Positions 21,009 to 32,211 of a stretch of DNA of 64,000 nt are shown piece by piece. This DNA comes from Ophiobolus disseminans. Taxonomy: Eukaryota; Ascomycota; Dothideomycetes; Pleosporales; Phaeosphaeriaceae. A model generated the notes under the pieces. The model worked only from the letters and a program-made list of their open reading frames with translations, did no database searches and was not told where the DNA came from. How positions within the stretch are numbered: position 1 is the stretch's first letter; each line of letters begins with the position of its first letter. The DNA lies in NCBI GenBank assembly GCA_010093685.1, contig MU006226.1:1004964-1068963 (forward strand), written 5' to 3'. Both the position numbers and the translations under genes were made by a program.

Positions 21009-21254
21009 GGTAACGAACGATGTGGTGTCACGCTTTTTGGCTTGCGACTTCCAAGTGCGGGCCGCGGGAGTGACGTTGGAGTGCCGGCAGGGGCAAGGCT
21101 TGGCAATGCAAGGATAAGCTCCCGACCCTACGCCTTGCAGCTGCTCCGTTCTAAACGTGTCATTTCTCGACAACAGTCGCGCGCACTCCTTCAGCCTTCA
21201 CCATTGTCGAGTCTCCCCACGCGCCCACACACTGGCAAGACCCGCCTCGCCACC
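21009..21254. promoter_or_regulatory. Bidirectional promoter, ENGase and ERD2
   Basis: This 246-bp gap separates divergent start codons. It contains GAGTGACGTTGG near 21068-21079. Its TGACGT core resembles a CRE/UPR-element core; the match is short and may be chance. A pyrimidine-rich leader precedes ERD2. Confidence 0.5.
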
Positions 21255-22172
21255 ATGTTCAATATCTTCAGGATACTGGGTGAGTTTGTCCCGGCACTTG
21301 CGGAGTTCGCGGAGGTGTCGAGGGATGAAATGCTGAAGTTTGATCGCAAAGGCTGACGAGTGCTCCAGGGGACTTGTCCCACCTGTTCTCGATTCTGATC
21401 TTGCTGCACAAGATGAAGACGTCCAGCGTATGCCTATATCTTGCACCCAACAGCATGCGCATCACCTAACGAGCATCCAGAGCGCGTCCGGCATCTCCTT
21501 CAAGTCGCAATTCCTCTACCTGATAGTCTACATCACACGGTACATCGATCTGCTATGGACCTTCTACCTGCCTGCTTCGCTCTACAACACCGTCTTCAAA
21601 ATCGTCTTCATCAGCACCTCTGCGTACACGGTATACCTTATGCTCAACGACTACAAGCCCACGCACGACCCCAACCTGGACACGTTCAAGGTCCAATACC
21701 TGTTGGCAGCGAGCGCGGTGCTGGCCGTGCTCTTCCCATATGAATGGAGGTTCCATGAGGTGGGCAACATCAAACTTGAGATAGACAACGGTGCTAACAG
21801 CATGGGCAGATCCTCTGGGCTTTCTCAATCTGGCTCGAGTCAGTCGCCATTCTCCCTCAGTTGTTCATGCTGCAACGGACTGGCGAGGCGGAAACTATCA
21901 CCACGCACTACCTGTTTGCACTTGGCGCATACCGGGCCCTGTACATCCCCAACTGGCTCTACCGCTACTTCACCGAGACCGGCGTCAAGCCCGGCGTCAA
22001 GGCTTTCTACGACCCTATTTCGGTGATAGCAGGCATCATTCAGACTATCTTGTACTCCGACTTCTTTTACATCTACTACACAAAGTGAGTATACCACAAG
22101 TCACTAGGCCCGGTGCTGTGTACTAATTAAAGCAGGGTTGTTCAGGGCAAGAAATTCAACCTCCCGGTGTGA
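21255..22172 (+). CDS. ERD2: ER lumen protein-retaining receptor (KDEL/HDEL receptor)
   Basis: This seven-helix Golgi/ER receptor retrieves K/HDEL-bearing luminal proteins through COPI vesicles. Exons are 21255-21279, 21369-21427, 21481-21759, 21810-22084 and 22136-22172 (224 aa). The start is the family N-terminus MFNIFRILG joined to GDLSHLFSILILLHK. Further family blocks are SGISFKSQFLYLIVYITRYIDL, FRVQ-type loop residues (DTFKVQYLL), RYIDLLWTFY, and the C-terminal half with LPQLFMLQRTGEAETIT, HYLFALGAYRALYI and SDFFYIYYTK. The cytosolic tail ends VVQGKKFNLPV; a Lys-rich tail of this kind is used in retrieval. Four short introns in a small gene and a 25-nt first exon explain the fragmented open frames. 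It shares a promoter region with ENGase. Confidence 0.95.
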
Positions 22173-22864
22173 AGCACCATCTGCGCAAAATCACGTTTTT
22201 CGGTCCAATGTCAACACTTTGGCTGGCGCATGCTTCGTGTACCATATTATACTAGGGTTGAGCGCTGCTCGCAGGCGTTTACGGATAGGTTCGGACGGCC
22301 GGCGGAGACGAGGACAAGCCAATGCACTTGATCGTTGTATCTGACCAAACGGGATATTTGAAGTCACATCATTAGAGGCCTAGGAGTTTACGCGAGTGTC
22401 GGATGTCATACTGGAACTGGCAGTTTTCGTCAACTGCAAGATATTATCTGGGCGGATCTGGAGGTAGGAAATAGTCGCATATACCACAATGCTATCTAAC
22501 AATTTAAATGCTCATGTGCACATGTCCTTCCGCTGAAACCGTTTCTCTGAAAGCGCATCGTTGCGTCATCCTAAAGTAGATGAGGCTGACACACGTGCAG
22601 GTCCCGTCCGCAGTGGCGCCTGCGGACTTCGGTCGGTCGTGCTTGCCAATCACTTCCGTGATAGTTGCCAGCAGTCATTCACGACCACTTGTCACCGCTT
22701 TTACCCTTTGTTCCTATAGACCCGTATTAATATTATCCGCTCGCTGCTTTGCTTCTACGACTTCTCACAACTTTTGCGCCCAGCGTTTAAACTCCGTCAC
22801 CTCCGGCCTTCTCCTCTACTGCGCACGCGAGGCTACAGCGAACCACACTCACACATACAACGCC
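22173..22864. other. Intergenic, nothing recognised
   Basis: This 692-bp stretch lies between two plus-strand genes. An open frame at 22580-22909 overlaps the next gene's first exon but has no domain and is rejected. Confidence 0.5.
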
Positions 22865-23337
22865 ATGTTTTGCTTAAGGAGCTGGATACCCGTGCTTTTC
22901 TTTCTGTAGGCACTCACTCTGACCACGAAATATGAGGGCGCGCTAACAACGTCTGCAGATTACGAACCAATGCCTCCCCCGTTTACCTCGTCCTCTTCAT
23001 CTCCGCCACATACTTCCTCAACCGACCGTGCGTATACTGCTCGCTTCTCCTCTTCATCCTCGTCGTCGCGCTATTCGACTTCTACACGCCGTGGTTCGAC
23101 CCGCCGCTTGCGCCTGACACGGCGGGTCTGGCGTTGAACGGCACGATGGTGGAGACTGCGAGTGTGTTGGCGCAGGCGGCAAACCAGACCGCCCAGGCGT
23201 TAGTGAAGAATGCGGTGGATAGCGTAAGAGGCAAGATGGGGCAGACGAGTGGGGGGAAGGAGTATGAGTGGGTGAAAGGGCTGCTGGGGAAGAAGGAATG
23301 GAAGATTCAGTGCTTGGATGTGCTGATAAGGGTATGA
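22865..23337 (+). CDS. Small two-helix membrane protein, function unknown
   Basis: Exons 22865-22905 and 22959-23337 join to give 139 aa. The first exon (MFCLRSWIPVLFFL) would end after 14 codons if unspliced. After splicing the protein has a hydrophobic start, then PVYLVLFISATYFLNRPCVYCSL and LLFILVVALFDFY as membrane segments. The C-terminal about 75 residues are soluble and amphipathic (ETASVLAQAANQTAQALVKN, ending KEWKIQCLDVLIRV). The arrangement resembles small ER/Golgi membrane proteins, but I cannot assign a family. The clean splice and good composition support a real gene. Confidence 0.6.
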
Positions 23338-24040
23338 GGATAGGGTCTACACGTTTCTAGAGGGGCGGCTTGGTTTGCATGGAAAACGGCAGGGCGTCTA
23401 CAGGTGCTTGGTCGGAATGGGAAGTGTTTGCGGAGTAACGTTGCATGGCTGGCGCCTGATTCTTGGGCATTGGATGGCGTCAACAGAATACCACATGGCG
23501 AGGTTAATGCTACTCGATGCGATCATAAATCGAGGATATCTGACATGGCGTGGTCCCTTGCTAAAAGACCGGAAGCCCGTTCACCGGATCGCACGTGCAC
23601 TCAAAAGGCTTTCTGATATCTAGGCATTGAATGTGCGCCCTCCTCTGCCTGTATTAAAGGTGATTTTATTGTTTGCTTCACCGGAAGAGGACGTTGTGCT
23701 CACGAGCAAACATGGGGTAGGAGACTAGCATATGTGTGTGCTGACAACGTGGGTTGCAATGGGCTTGAAAACATGAAGCTTATTGGTGTCGAGAAACGAA
23801 GCATGTGCGACCATCAAACTTGCCAAAAGAAGACGAACAGCTAAAGTGTCTCATCACCGTCATTCCTAGAGATCGCCCTCTAATGTCACTGAACCCCGCG
23901 CTAATACTTAAGCACCTGCAGGGCACATCCCGAGGTGGGGCAATATGGCAGGCAACCGCAACACGCGCACCTTTCCTTGCATGACGCGAGACAACATCTC
24001 ACGCAATTGAGTCCCGTTAGCACTCCGCTCCCTCATCCGT
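23338..24040. other. Intergenic, nothing recognised
   Basis: This 703-bp stretch lies between two plus-strand genes. Small open frames without domains are seen. The 3' 150 bp are pyrimidine-rich and probably the aminopeptidase promoter and leader. Confidence 0.5.
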
Positions 24041-27000
24041 TTGTTCACAAAGCTGGCTGCCCTCCGTATATCTTCGAGACTCTGCTCTCGACCACAGCTC
24101 TGGACTAAGCTTCGAGTTACACCTCTCTTGACTCAAGTCAACAACACAAGCTCTACTCACCCCAGAAGCTTCTCAGTAGGAGCCACGGAGCTTCACGGTA
24201 CTTCACGCGCCCAGTTGAGACCGAGACCCAGGGTTGCGCCCGCTAGATCAAGTGCTTTCGGATTTCAGAAGCGATCCTGTCAATCTGAGGTCACGAGTAC
24301 CTTCGCAGACATGGCTTCCGACCGAGACATTCTCCCAGCGTGGTTAGTAATCCCATAAGCCCAATTGAGCCGCCGACCGTTCTCTAGACGATGACAAAGC
24401 TAATGCGAGTCCCAACAGGGCGAAGCCTACACACTACACTGTCTCACTCCACGACCTCGAATTCGGCGGCAAGTTCACGTACAAGGGCACCGTTACAATC
24501 AACACCAAAATCACCAAGGACGATGGCTTCAGTGACCTCGTTCTCAACTCCCACCAGCTCAAAGTCCACAGCGCTGAGCTGAAGGCTGGCGATGCTGCAA
24601 AGTCGGCCAAGGACATATCGTACGATGAGAAGCGACAGCGTGTTACTCTCGATTTTGGGGAGAAGATTGACTATTCTGGGGAGGCCACACTGGAGATCAA
24701 GTTTGAGGGCACCATCAACAACGTATGTCTGGTCACGACTCACAACAAGTTCAACGACATGCTGACCCACTATCCAGATTATGGCAGGATTCTACCGCTC
24801 CAAATACAAGCCCAAGGGCGAGGTACCCGCATCGGTCGCCAAAGACGACGAGTTCCACTACATGTTCAGCACCCAGTTTGAATCATGTGATGCCCGCCGA
24901 GCCTTCCCCTGCTTCGACGAGCCGAATCTGAAGGCGACTTTCGATGTCGAACTCGAGGTACCAAAGGATCAAATTGCACTGAGCAACATGCCTGAGAAGG
25001 AGATCAAGCCCAGCAAGCGTGATGGCTTCCACACTGTCGTCTTTGAACGCTCACCTGTCATGTCAACATACCTTTTGGCATGGGCTATCGGAGACTTCGA
25101 GTACGTCGAGGCATTCACGGAGCGCAAGTACAACGGAAAGAACATTCCAGTCAGAGTCTACACCACAAGGGGTCTGAAAGAGCAAGGTCGCTTTGCACTG
25201 GACAACTGCCACAAAATTGTGGACTATTTCTCCGAGGTCTTTCAGATCGACTACCCTCTCCCCAAGGTTGATCTTCTGGCTGTGCATGAATTTGTAAGTC
25301 TTACGTTTGCTTGTACGCGAGATTGTACTGATCCGTTAGCCCATCATATGTTTACCCCTCCTTCTTGAACGTCCGCAAGCTGACCATTGCTTTCTAGTCA
25401 CACGGTGCCATGGAGAATTGGGGTCTCATCACCTACCGGTTAGTCTTGCCTTGATCAAACGCTTGAGGCGCTGTACTTACAGACACCACAGAACCACCGC
25501 AGTGCTGTTCGACCCAGCTACGTCAGCAGACAGCTACCGCAATAGAGTCGCTTACGTGGTTGCCCACGAGCTTGCTCACCAATGGTTCGGTAACCTCGTT
25601 ACGATGGACTGGTGGAGTGAGCTGTGGCTCAACGAGGGGTTCGCTACCTGGGTCGGCTGGCTGGCTATTGATCACTTGTACCCTGGTATGGCTTCACATT
25701 CGACGTCAGGAACTTCGTGCTAACCAGATGCAAAGATTGGAACGTCTGGGGACAGTTTGTCGTGCGTCATAAGTCTCGAGGTATATTCTCTGATTAGTCA
25801 CTGACAAAACTGTAGACTGATTCAACGCAACAAGCCTTCGCTCTCGATGCGTTACGCACCTCGCATCCCATCGAGGTTCCTGTGTACGATGGCCTTGAGG
25901 TCGATCAGATCTTCGACCATATCAGCTACCTCAAGGGAAGCTCTGTCATCCGCATGTTGAGTGCCCACCTCGGCGAGAAGGTCTTCCTGCAAGGTGTCGC
26001 CGACTATCTGAAGGCACACCAGTATTCGAACGCTACCACCAACGACTTGTGGTCCGCGCTCAGCAAGGCTTCCGGTCAGGATGTCAACAGCTTCATGGAT
26101 TTCTGGGTTCGCAAGATCGGGTTCCCCGTTGTTACGGTTGCCGAAGAGCCTGGCCAGATCGGACTTCGTCAACAGCGCTTCCTTCTCTCTGGAGACGTGA
26201 AGCCAGAGGAAAATTCAACAACTTGGTGGATTCCACTTGGCTTACACACCGGCTCTTCGGCGTCTTCTGCAACGCTACATAAGACTACAGCACTGACCCA
26301 GAAAGAGGAGACCATTCGAAACGTTGACGATGGATTCTACCAAATCAACAAGAATCTGACTGGCTTCTATCGCACCAACTATCCAGCTGAGCGCCTGAAG
26401 AAGCTTGGAGAGGCTCGCGCACAGCTGACAGTGGAAGACAAGATCGGTCTCATTGGAGATGCTTATGCAAATGCTGTTGCAGGTTATGGCTCTACAGCTG
26501 GCCTTCTTGCATTGGTCGAGCGCTTCTCAGATGAGTCGGACTACCTAGTCTGGTCTCAGATTCTCACCAATATCGGCAACGTTCGCAGCGTCCTTGCAGG
26601 AAGCGACGATGTCAGCGAGGCTTTGAGGAAGTACCACCTCAAACTCATCACGCCAGCCGTTGAAAAGGTTGGCTGGGATTTCAAGGATGGCGAGAGCTTC
26701 CTGACAGGCCAGCTGCGCGCTAGCCTCATCCTTTCCGCTGGCGTAGTGGGTCACCAAGCGACCGTTGACGAGTCATTGAAGCGATTTGACTCCTATCTGG
26801 GCGGTGACAAGTCAGCCATTCACCCCTCCCTCCGAAGGGCGATCTTCGCTACCGCCATTAGGCAGCGCGGCGCGCCGGCTTTGAAAGCCATCCAGCAAGA
26901 ATATCTCTCAACTACTTCCATTGACGGCAAGGAAATTTGCCTCCAGGCCTTTGGTCGTGTCCAAACCCCGGAGCTCGCTCAAGAAGTCATGTCCTTCGTC

Positions 27001-27357
27001 TTTTCCGACAAAGTTGCTATGCAAGACAAGCACTCCAGCACCATCGCTCTCGCCAACAACAGCAAGGTGCGCCCCGAAGTGTGGCACTTCATCCGCGACA
27101 ACTGGGATACTAAAGTTCATCCCACTCTTAGCGGTAACTCGGTCGTCCTGGAACGGTTCCTGCGCTTCGGTCTGAACAAGTTTGCAGATGAGAAGATCGC
27201 TGATGACATTGCGGCCTTCTTCAAGAGCAAAGATACACGTGGTTACGACAAGGGTCTTGAGGTCATCGATGACACGATCCGCTCGTACGCAAAGTATGCG
27301 AAGAGGGATGAGGCGATTGTTAGGGAGTGGTTGGGTGCGAATGGTTATCTGTCTTGA
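24041..27357 (+). CDS. APE2: M1 zinc aminopeptidase (Ape2/Aap1-type)
   Basis: It removes N-terminal residues from peptides. Exons are 24041-24342, 24419-24722, 24778-25293, 25398-25438, 25492-25685, 25736-25761 and 25816-27357 (974 aa). The exopeptidase motif GAMEN is at about 377-381, split off in a 41-nt exon. The zinc site HELAH is at 413-417 with the third ligand Glu436 (H-x18-E, in WLNEGF). The C-terminal half is the ERAP1-like helical domain. Two starts are possible. The ATG at 24041 adds 90 residues rich in Arg and Ser with few acids (MFTKLAALRISSRLCSR), like a mitochondrial presequence. The in-frame ATG at 24311 (MASDRDILPAW) matches the cytosolic N-terminus. Both could be used. A 26-nt exon (25736-25761) is unusually small. 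Confidence 0.95.
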
Positions 27358-27877
27358 CTTGATCCGAGGCTGTAGCCACAGCACGTAAAGTAGCATTGTA
27401 AGAACAAGAGAAAGACCAAATAGGCCGATAGCAATCGTATCACCACTCTCCTAGAATACCTTCAGCCTGCATCATTTGTCGACTCTGGCGACGGCGCGCT
27501 TGTGATGCGTGGAGATAAGCTTCCATGTCTCGGCAGCTGGGGTAAATATATTAGTGTAACCACGGGACATGTCCCAAGACTCCAATCTAATATATTGCAA
27601 AAATGGGACTGGCTGCAGCACACAGCGTGTTTCCAAGGTTGTACCAGCAAACTCTGGGGAAATACTTGCTTGAGTATTCGGAGTGATTCTCCGTTGACTC
27701 GTGGTCTTGAACACGCTCGATGGGGATACGCCATGGCATGGTTAGGTGCGGAGACGGCGCGGAGATATTGAAGTTCTAGAAGACAAGAAGAGGGGCAACG
27801 TGTACTTCTAGGTTATGTTGTGACATAGATACCAGGTGTTGCCTTTTGTCTTGTCGTGCATTACTGCGTAAGCTTCC
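27358..27877. other. Intergenic, nothing recognised
   Basis: This 520-bp stretch lies between two plus-strand genes. Overlapping open frames on both strands lack domains. Confidence 0.5.
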
Positions 27878-29243
27878 ATGGCTATTTTCTCGCGCGGTTT
27901 ACAGCGTACTGCGATAATTTCCTGTTTCTTATTCACATTGGTAACAATATCCATTTTCTATGACACTCGAGCTGCTGAGTACGCCGTGAGACATCCAGCA
28001 TGGTCTGCACAGCGTGAGCTCTCAACAATCACATCATATGCTACCACCAGCGCCAATCCTCTCTTCCAACGACCAGATCTCGACGAAGTAACATGCGGAA
28101 CTACCTTTCCGGGTCTCTTCGTAGAAATTGACGGAGCTGTCGCACGAGGCCCTTTCCATTTCTCGCCTAGTCCAGTAGACTACCAAGGTCTCGTACAAGC
28201 CAGTATCAAGAACGGAAAAGTATCAACTCCTTCCCATGGCCCATTATTCCAGTCTCCTAATGTGATGTCTACAGCTTTACATACTCACCACCGCTCCCGA
28301 CACCCTTCCTCAAATCCTTCATCAGCGCACAGCCGTCCTGTCGCAAATCCACCGCGCCCTCATCACCTCGCCGTCTCCCTTACCCAACACGACCTTCGCC
28401 TTCACAATTAACGACGTCCCAAAGAACAATACCTGGGGTTTCGCACGGCCGAACAAAGCCTCGGACTTAGATGTGTGGCTAATGCCCACCTTCGCATCTT
28501 GGTCCTGGCCAAACGCGCATCTCGACGCCATGGACACCACACTCCTCCACATCGACGCCCTCGAAAACTCCACAACCTGGGATTCCAAAACCGATAAAGC
28601 CATCTGGAGAGGCACACCATGGTTCAATCCCATCGGGCACCCGCACCTACGCAAAGACCTCCTCAAAGCAGCAAAAGGCAAAGACTGGGCTGATGTCGCA
28701 CCGCTCAATGCTTCCAATGTATTGCCGCTTGAACACTTTTGTCGCTACAAATACGTCGTGTACACAGAAGGCGTCACGTACTCGGGCCGCTTACCCTTCC
28801 ACCAAGCGTGCAACAGCGTCCTACTCACCGCGCCGCTGGACTGGCTCACCACATCCGCGCTGCTCCTTCGCCCGATCGACGCGGACGTCTTGATGGGCCG
28901 TGGCGGAGCGAAGACGTCCCCGGGGTCGGTGATGGCGTATGCGGACGCAAATGCGATTTACGTGGCGCACGACTTCTCGAATTTAGAGGCTGTGGTTGGG
29001 TTTTTGCGCAGGAATCCGCATGTGGGGAGGCGCGTGGCGAGGAATCAGAGAGAGTGGGTGGTGGGAGGGGGGTATTTGGGATTGGCGGCTGAGACATGTT
29101 ATTGGCGGGCGTTGGTAAGGGGGTGGGCGCGGGTTGTGCATGTGGATGAGGGGGAGTGGGGAACGGGAGAGAGGTTTGAGGGGTGGTTGTTGGGGGAAGT
29201 TGGGCGGGGGAGGGCGGGCGCGAGGGGGAGAGTTGGAAGGTAG
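27878..29243 (+). CDS. CAP10-type glycosyltransferase (GT90-like)
   Basis: This is a type II membrane protein of the CAP10/GT90 family, members of which transfer xylose or other sugars in the secretory pathway. Exons are 27878-28219 and 28275-29243 (436 aa). The cytosolic N-tail is short, with a membrane anchor at about 12-28 (IISCFLFTLVTISIFYD). The catalytic region has the family blocks KTDKAIWRGTPWFNP, HFCRYKYVVYTEGVTYSGRL (the conserved KY..EG..YSGR core) and FHQACNSVLL. The C-terminal about 60 residues become Gly/Arg-rich and G-heavy in DNA (GGGGAGTGGGG type), unlike the rest, and may be poorly constrained. The acceptor substrate cannot be told from sequence. Confidence 0.85.
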
Positions 29244-29542
29244 ATGTTAGGGTGTGGAAAGAATAAGACGGAGAAAGCGCTTGTCTGGCACGATCGGGAG
29301 GGGAAGAAAGCTAAGTAAATGAGAATTTGTAAATGCTTTTTCGGATCATATCCCAATGAACGTTGTCACATGTATCTAATATCATCTGTAAACGTGAGGC
29401 AGCGATCTACTTTCTGTTTAGATATCAGCACAAATGATATCGGCCCGAAAAGCTCAAGAAGAATGCGGTCTCCAGAGGTCCAAGCAAATCGTTTAGTAGA
29501 TATCAGTGAGGTTAACTCTCTACTTAAAACGCCTATCAATAG

Positions 29543-31973
29543 TTACTCGTCTCGAAAGATCCACTTTCCGCCTTTTCGCAGCGCCTCGCGCCGTCGCTCC
29601 CGTACAAGATCCTTCTGCAGCTCTCTTCCTTTCTCCCTATCCTGTTGCTCTTCTTGGGTGGATGCGAAGTCAACTCGCCAGAATCCGGGTGGAGTTCGTC
29701 GCCGTTCATAAGCTTCTCGATGTTTTCCAGATTCCTTCGCCATCTTCGCTGTGCGTGCTTGTAAAACCAACTCTTGCCGCTCCTCCGAGGCCATCTGCGT
29801 TAGACTTGTATTGTCGTAAGCTTCCCCTAGATAGTCTTCCAGCAATGCTTCTTCTTGGGATAGAGGTAACGGAGCCTGAACTTCAGCAAAACTCCGGAAT
29901 GTGGAACCGCAGCATTGGAGGTTGGTACATCCTGGCAAGCACGCACGGTCGCCGCGCTTGCGAACGGTCTCAGAAAAAGCATATGTGTATCCCTGGTTGT
30001 AGGCTGGGTTTACTTTAAAGTCTTGCGGCTTGAGCTCCTCAACCGGTCTTAATCGGAGGCGGTCTTGCTTCTTCGAAAGTGATGCTAGAGTTTTACGAGT
30101 GACTGGACCTGTCTCTGGAGCCTTCATCTTCCATTGTGGCCGATCATCAGTCGCTGGAATGGTCGGTGCGGTAAAAAGGGGAGGATTTGGTGGTTCACGC
30201 AGCCTACTCCCAAGCAATGGAGTGTTTGTGGAGCGGGTGGAGCTTTGGGGTGGTGTGCGGCTCTGCTCGACTTTGGTCTTTGCAAAACCCGGCATCGATC
30301 TTTTATGGACACTCGTTGAAGCCAACGGCGATCCAGGAGAGCCGTGCAATCTGCGATTGAGTTTTGCGCGCGCCGCACTTGGTGGCAATCTCAACTCATC
30401 TTCGTCTGTTGGTGGTGGTTCTTCCCCTGACTCCGAGAACATGCGATGCGCATTCTGATCCCAAGCATCGCCTAGTTTAATTCGCTTATTAGACAGATTC
30501 TCACGTGGCTCTGCGACAGTATTAGGGTCAAGATGTCTTAAGATATCGTTTGCGTTGTCAGTCGAGTCTGAAGGTTCGCTAAGTGCACGAATGTCGGCAC
30601 TCGCAGCACCAGACTCTTCAAGTACGGCAGGAGCGATATATTCATTCTCGGGTTTGACGCGCTGGGAAAATGGTGCGCTGCTGGATCTTTGGTGGCGAGG
30701 ATGGCGTGGCGTCCGTAGCAAACCCGACCCGGGGGCATCTAGATCAATCGTGTCCTTCCTCAGGAGACTGTGAATGTTGGGCGGACTACTTCCTGGTTCC
30801 TCCTTCACTCGATATGGTTTTATAGGCGTGCCATCAGACCGGTCTCCGTGAACCTCAATCTTCGAGGACAGCGCACGCTTCCGCTTGTTGACAGATCGCG
30901 CCGAAACAAACTGCGGCATGTCGTTGTCGTCTGCAACAATGGCTGACTGAGTGTGTCCCGTGAATGGGTCGGCCTCTTCCACCGTTGTCTGACTTGAGCT
31001 TGGGTTGTTTGTCTGCAAGTAAGAGTGCAACTGCCTCCCAGCATATCCGTTTGTTGTCGTGTTGGATGTAACTTCAAGGAGGGGTGAGCCGTTGATTCCC
31101 AGCCGTTGCTCCTCGGAAGATCGGACCAGGTCTGTAGGCTTTGGTGTCAGAGATCCACTTCTAGCTTCGTTTCCCGGTCCGAATTCACTATGGAATCCCT
31201 TGAATGGTTGAGCATCACCCCACTCGGTCTCTGGCTGTGCGAGTGCAACAATAGGTGCCGGTGAGGAGCGTCCTTGGTTTGCAGGGAACAAAGGCGTGCG
31301 AAATGTTGCGACAGACCGCGGACTAGATGGCATATGAGGTCGCGTATCTTCAATCTGAGGCACTGCGGAAAGCCTTGGTTGGTCGTCCTCAGTTTTGGAC
31401 TCGTTCTTGGGCCGCTGCTTTCCAGATTGTCGATCAGCATACTCTTGCCACGCACGAACGCTCTCTTTCATATCCTTATTCTTTTGCATAACAGTGTTGT
31501 TCTTTCTTTTCAGGTATTTCACCTGCTGCTCGAGATCCTGGAATTTCTTCCTCAGTTCGTTGTACTTGTCCGCGAGATCTGCATGATCCTCTGCAGCCTC
31601 CTCCTCATGGTCAGGGATATCTTCAAGAACACGAGTGATAGGAGAACGCTCCAACTTGCTCTTGAGCTGGTCATTCTCCGAAACGAGGTGTGAGTTCTTG
31701 ACCATCTCCTCTTCCATGCGCTTGTGCAAGATTTGCCGATTCTCTTCCTCTGCATACTGTCAGCCTGGCTCAAAGGCACAGCAATCAAGCATACTCTGCT
31801 TCAGCTCTCTTTCGTGCGCCTCGTCTCCTGACACGTCGTTAGCAAGATATACACCATTTCTTAGTCCACGCACTCTTCCTCCATTCATCTTCCATCTCTG
31901 GCGCAATGACCTCATCGTAGACGCGTGTCCAGAGCGCCTTGTTCTTCTCGCTCCAGGCTGTGAAGTCCGCCAT
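29543..31973 (-). CDS. SAE2: DNA-end resection factor SAE2/Ctp1/CtIP
   Basis: This cofactor of Mre11-Rad50-Nbs1 starts resection of double-strand breaks. Exons are 31973-31874, 31827-31795 and 31749-29543 (779 aa). The N-terminus (MADFTAWSEKNKALWTRVY) is followed by a coiled coil at about 45-145 (KRMEEEMVKNSHLVSENDQ; DLEQQVKYLKRKNN), the tetramerisation region in this family. The middle is long, Ser/Pro-rich and disordered, with many S/TP sites as expected for CDK control. The conserved C-terminus has CLPGCTNLQCC and the signature HREAYERRRTPPGFWRVDF then STQEEQ. Introns of 45-46 nt split the first 50 residues. It is head to head with an F-box gene across 238 bp that contain several CGCG cores. 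Confidence 0.92.
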
Positions 31974-32211
31974 GTCAACTATTCAACATGATAAATGGAA
32001 ATAGAAGTCGCGTCAAATCAAGCGTTTCCTTTCGTCTCACGCGCTGCTAGTGATGTGTTGCCTAGAGGGAGGGCCCGAAATCGCGCTAGTCGCGTGATCA
32101 CGTTCAAGCTTGGCCAGCGCACGGGCTTTGACCGCTATCGATAAGAGCCACCACGGTTCCATCACTACTGCATTTGCCGCTCGAAGACACTCTTTCATCC
32201 GTCGTAAAGAA
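31974..32211. promoter_or_regulatory. Bidirectional promoter, SAE2 and F-box gene
   Basis: This 238-bp gap separates the chosen start codons. It holds several CGCG-containing words (GTCGCGTC, CACGCGCT, GTCGCGTG), similar to the ACGCG core of cell-cycle MCB elements, and a perfect palindrome CGTGATCACG at 32093-32102. If the F-box protein starts at 32110, the gap is 136 bp. Confidence 0.45.
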
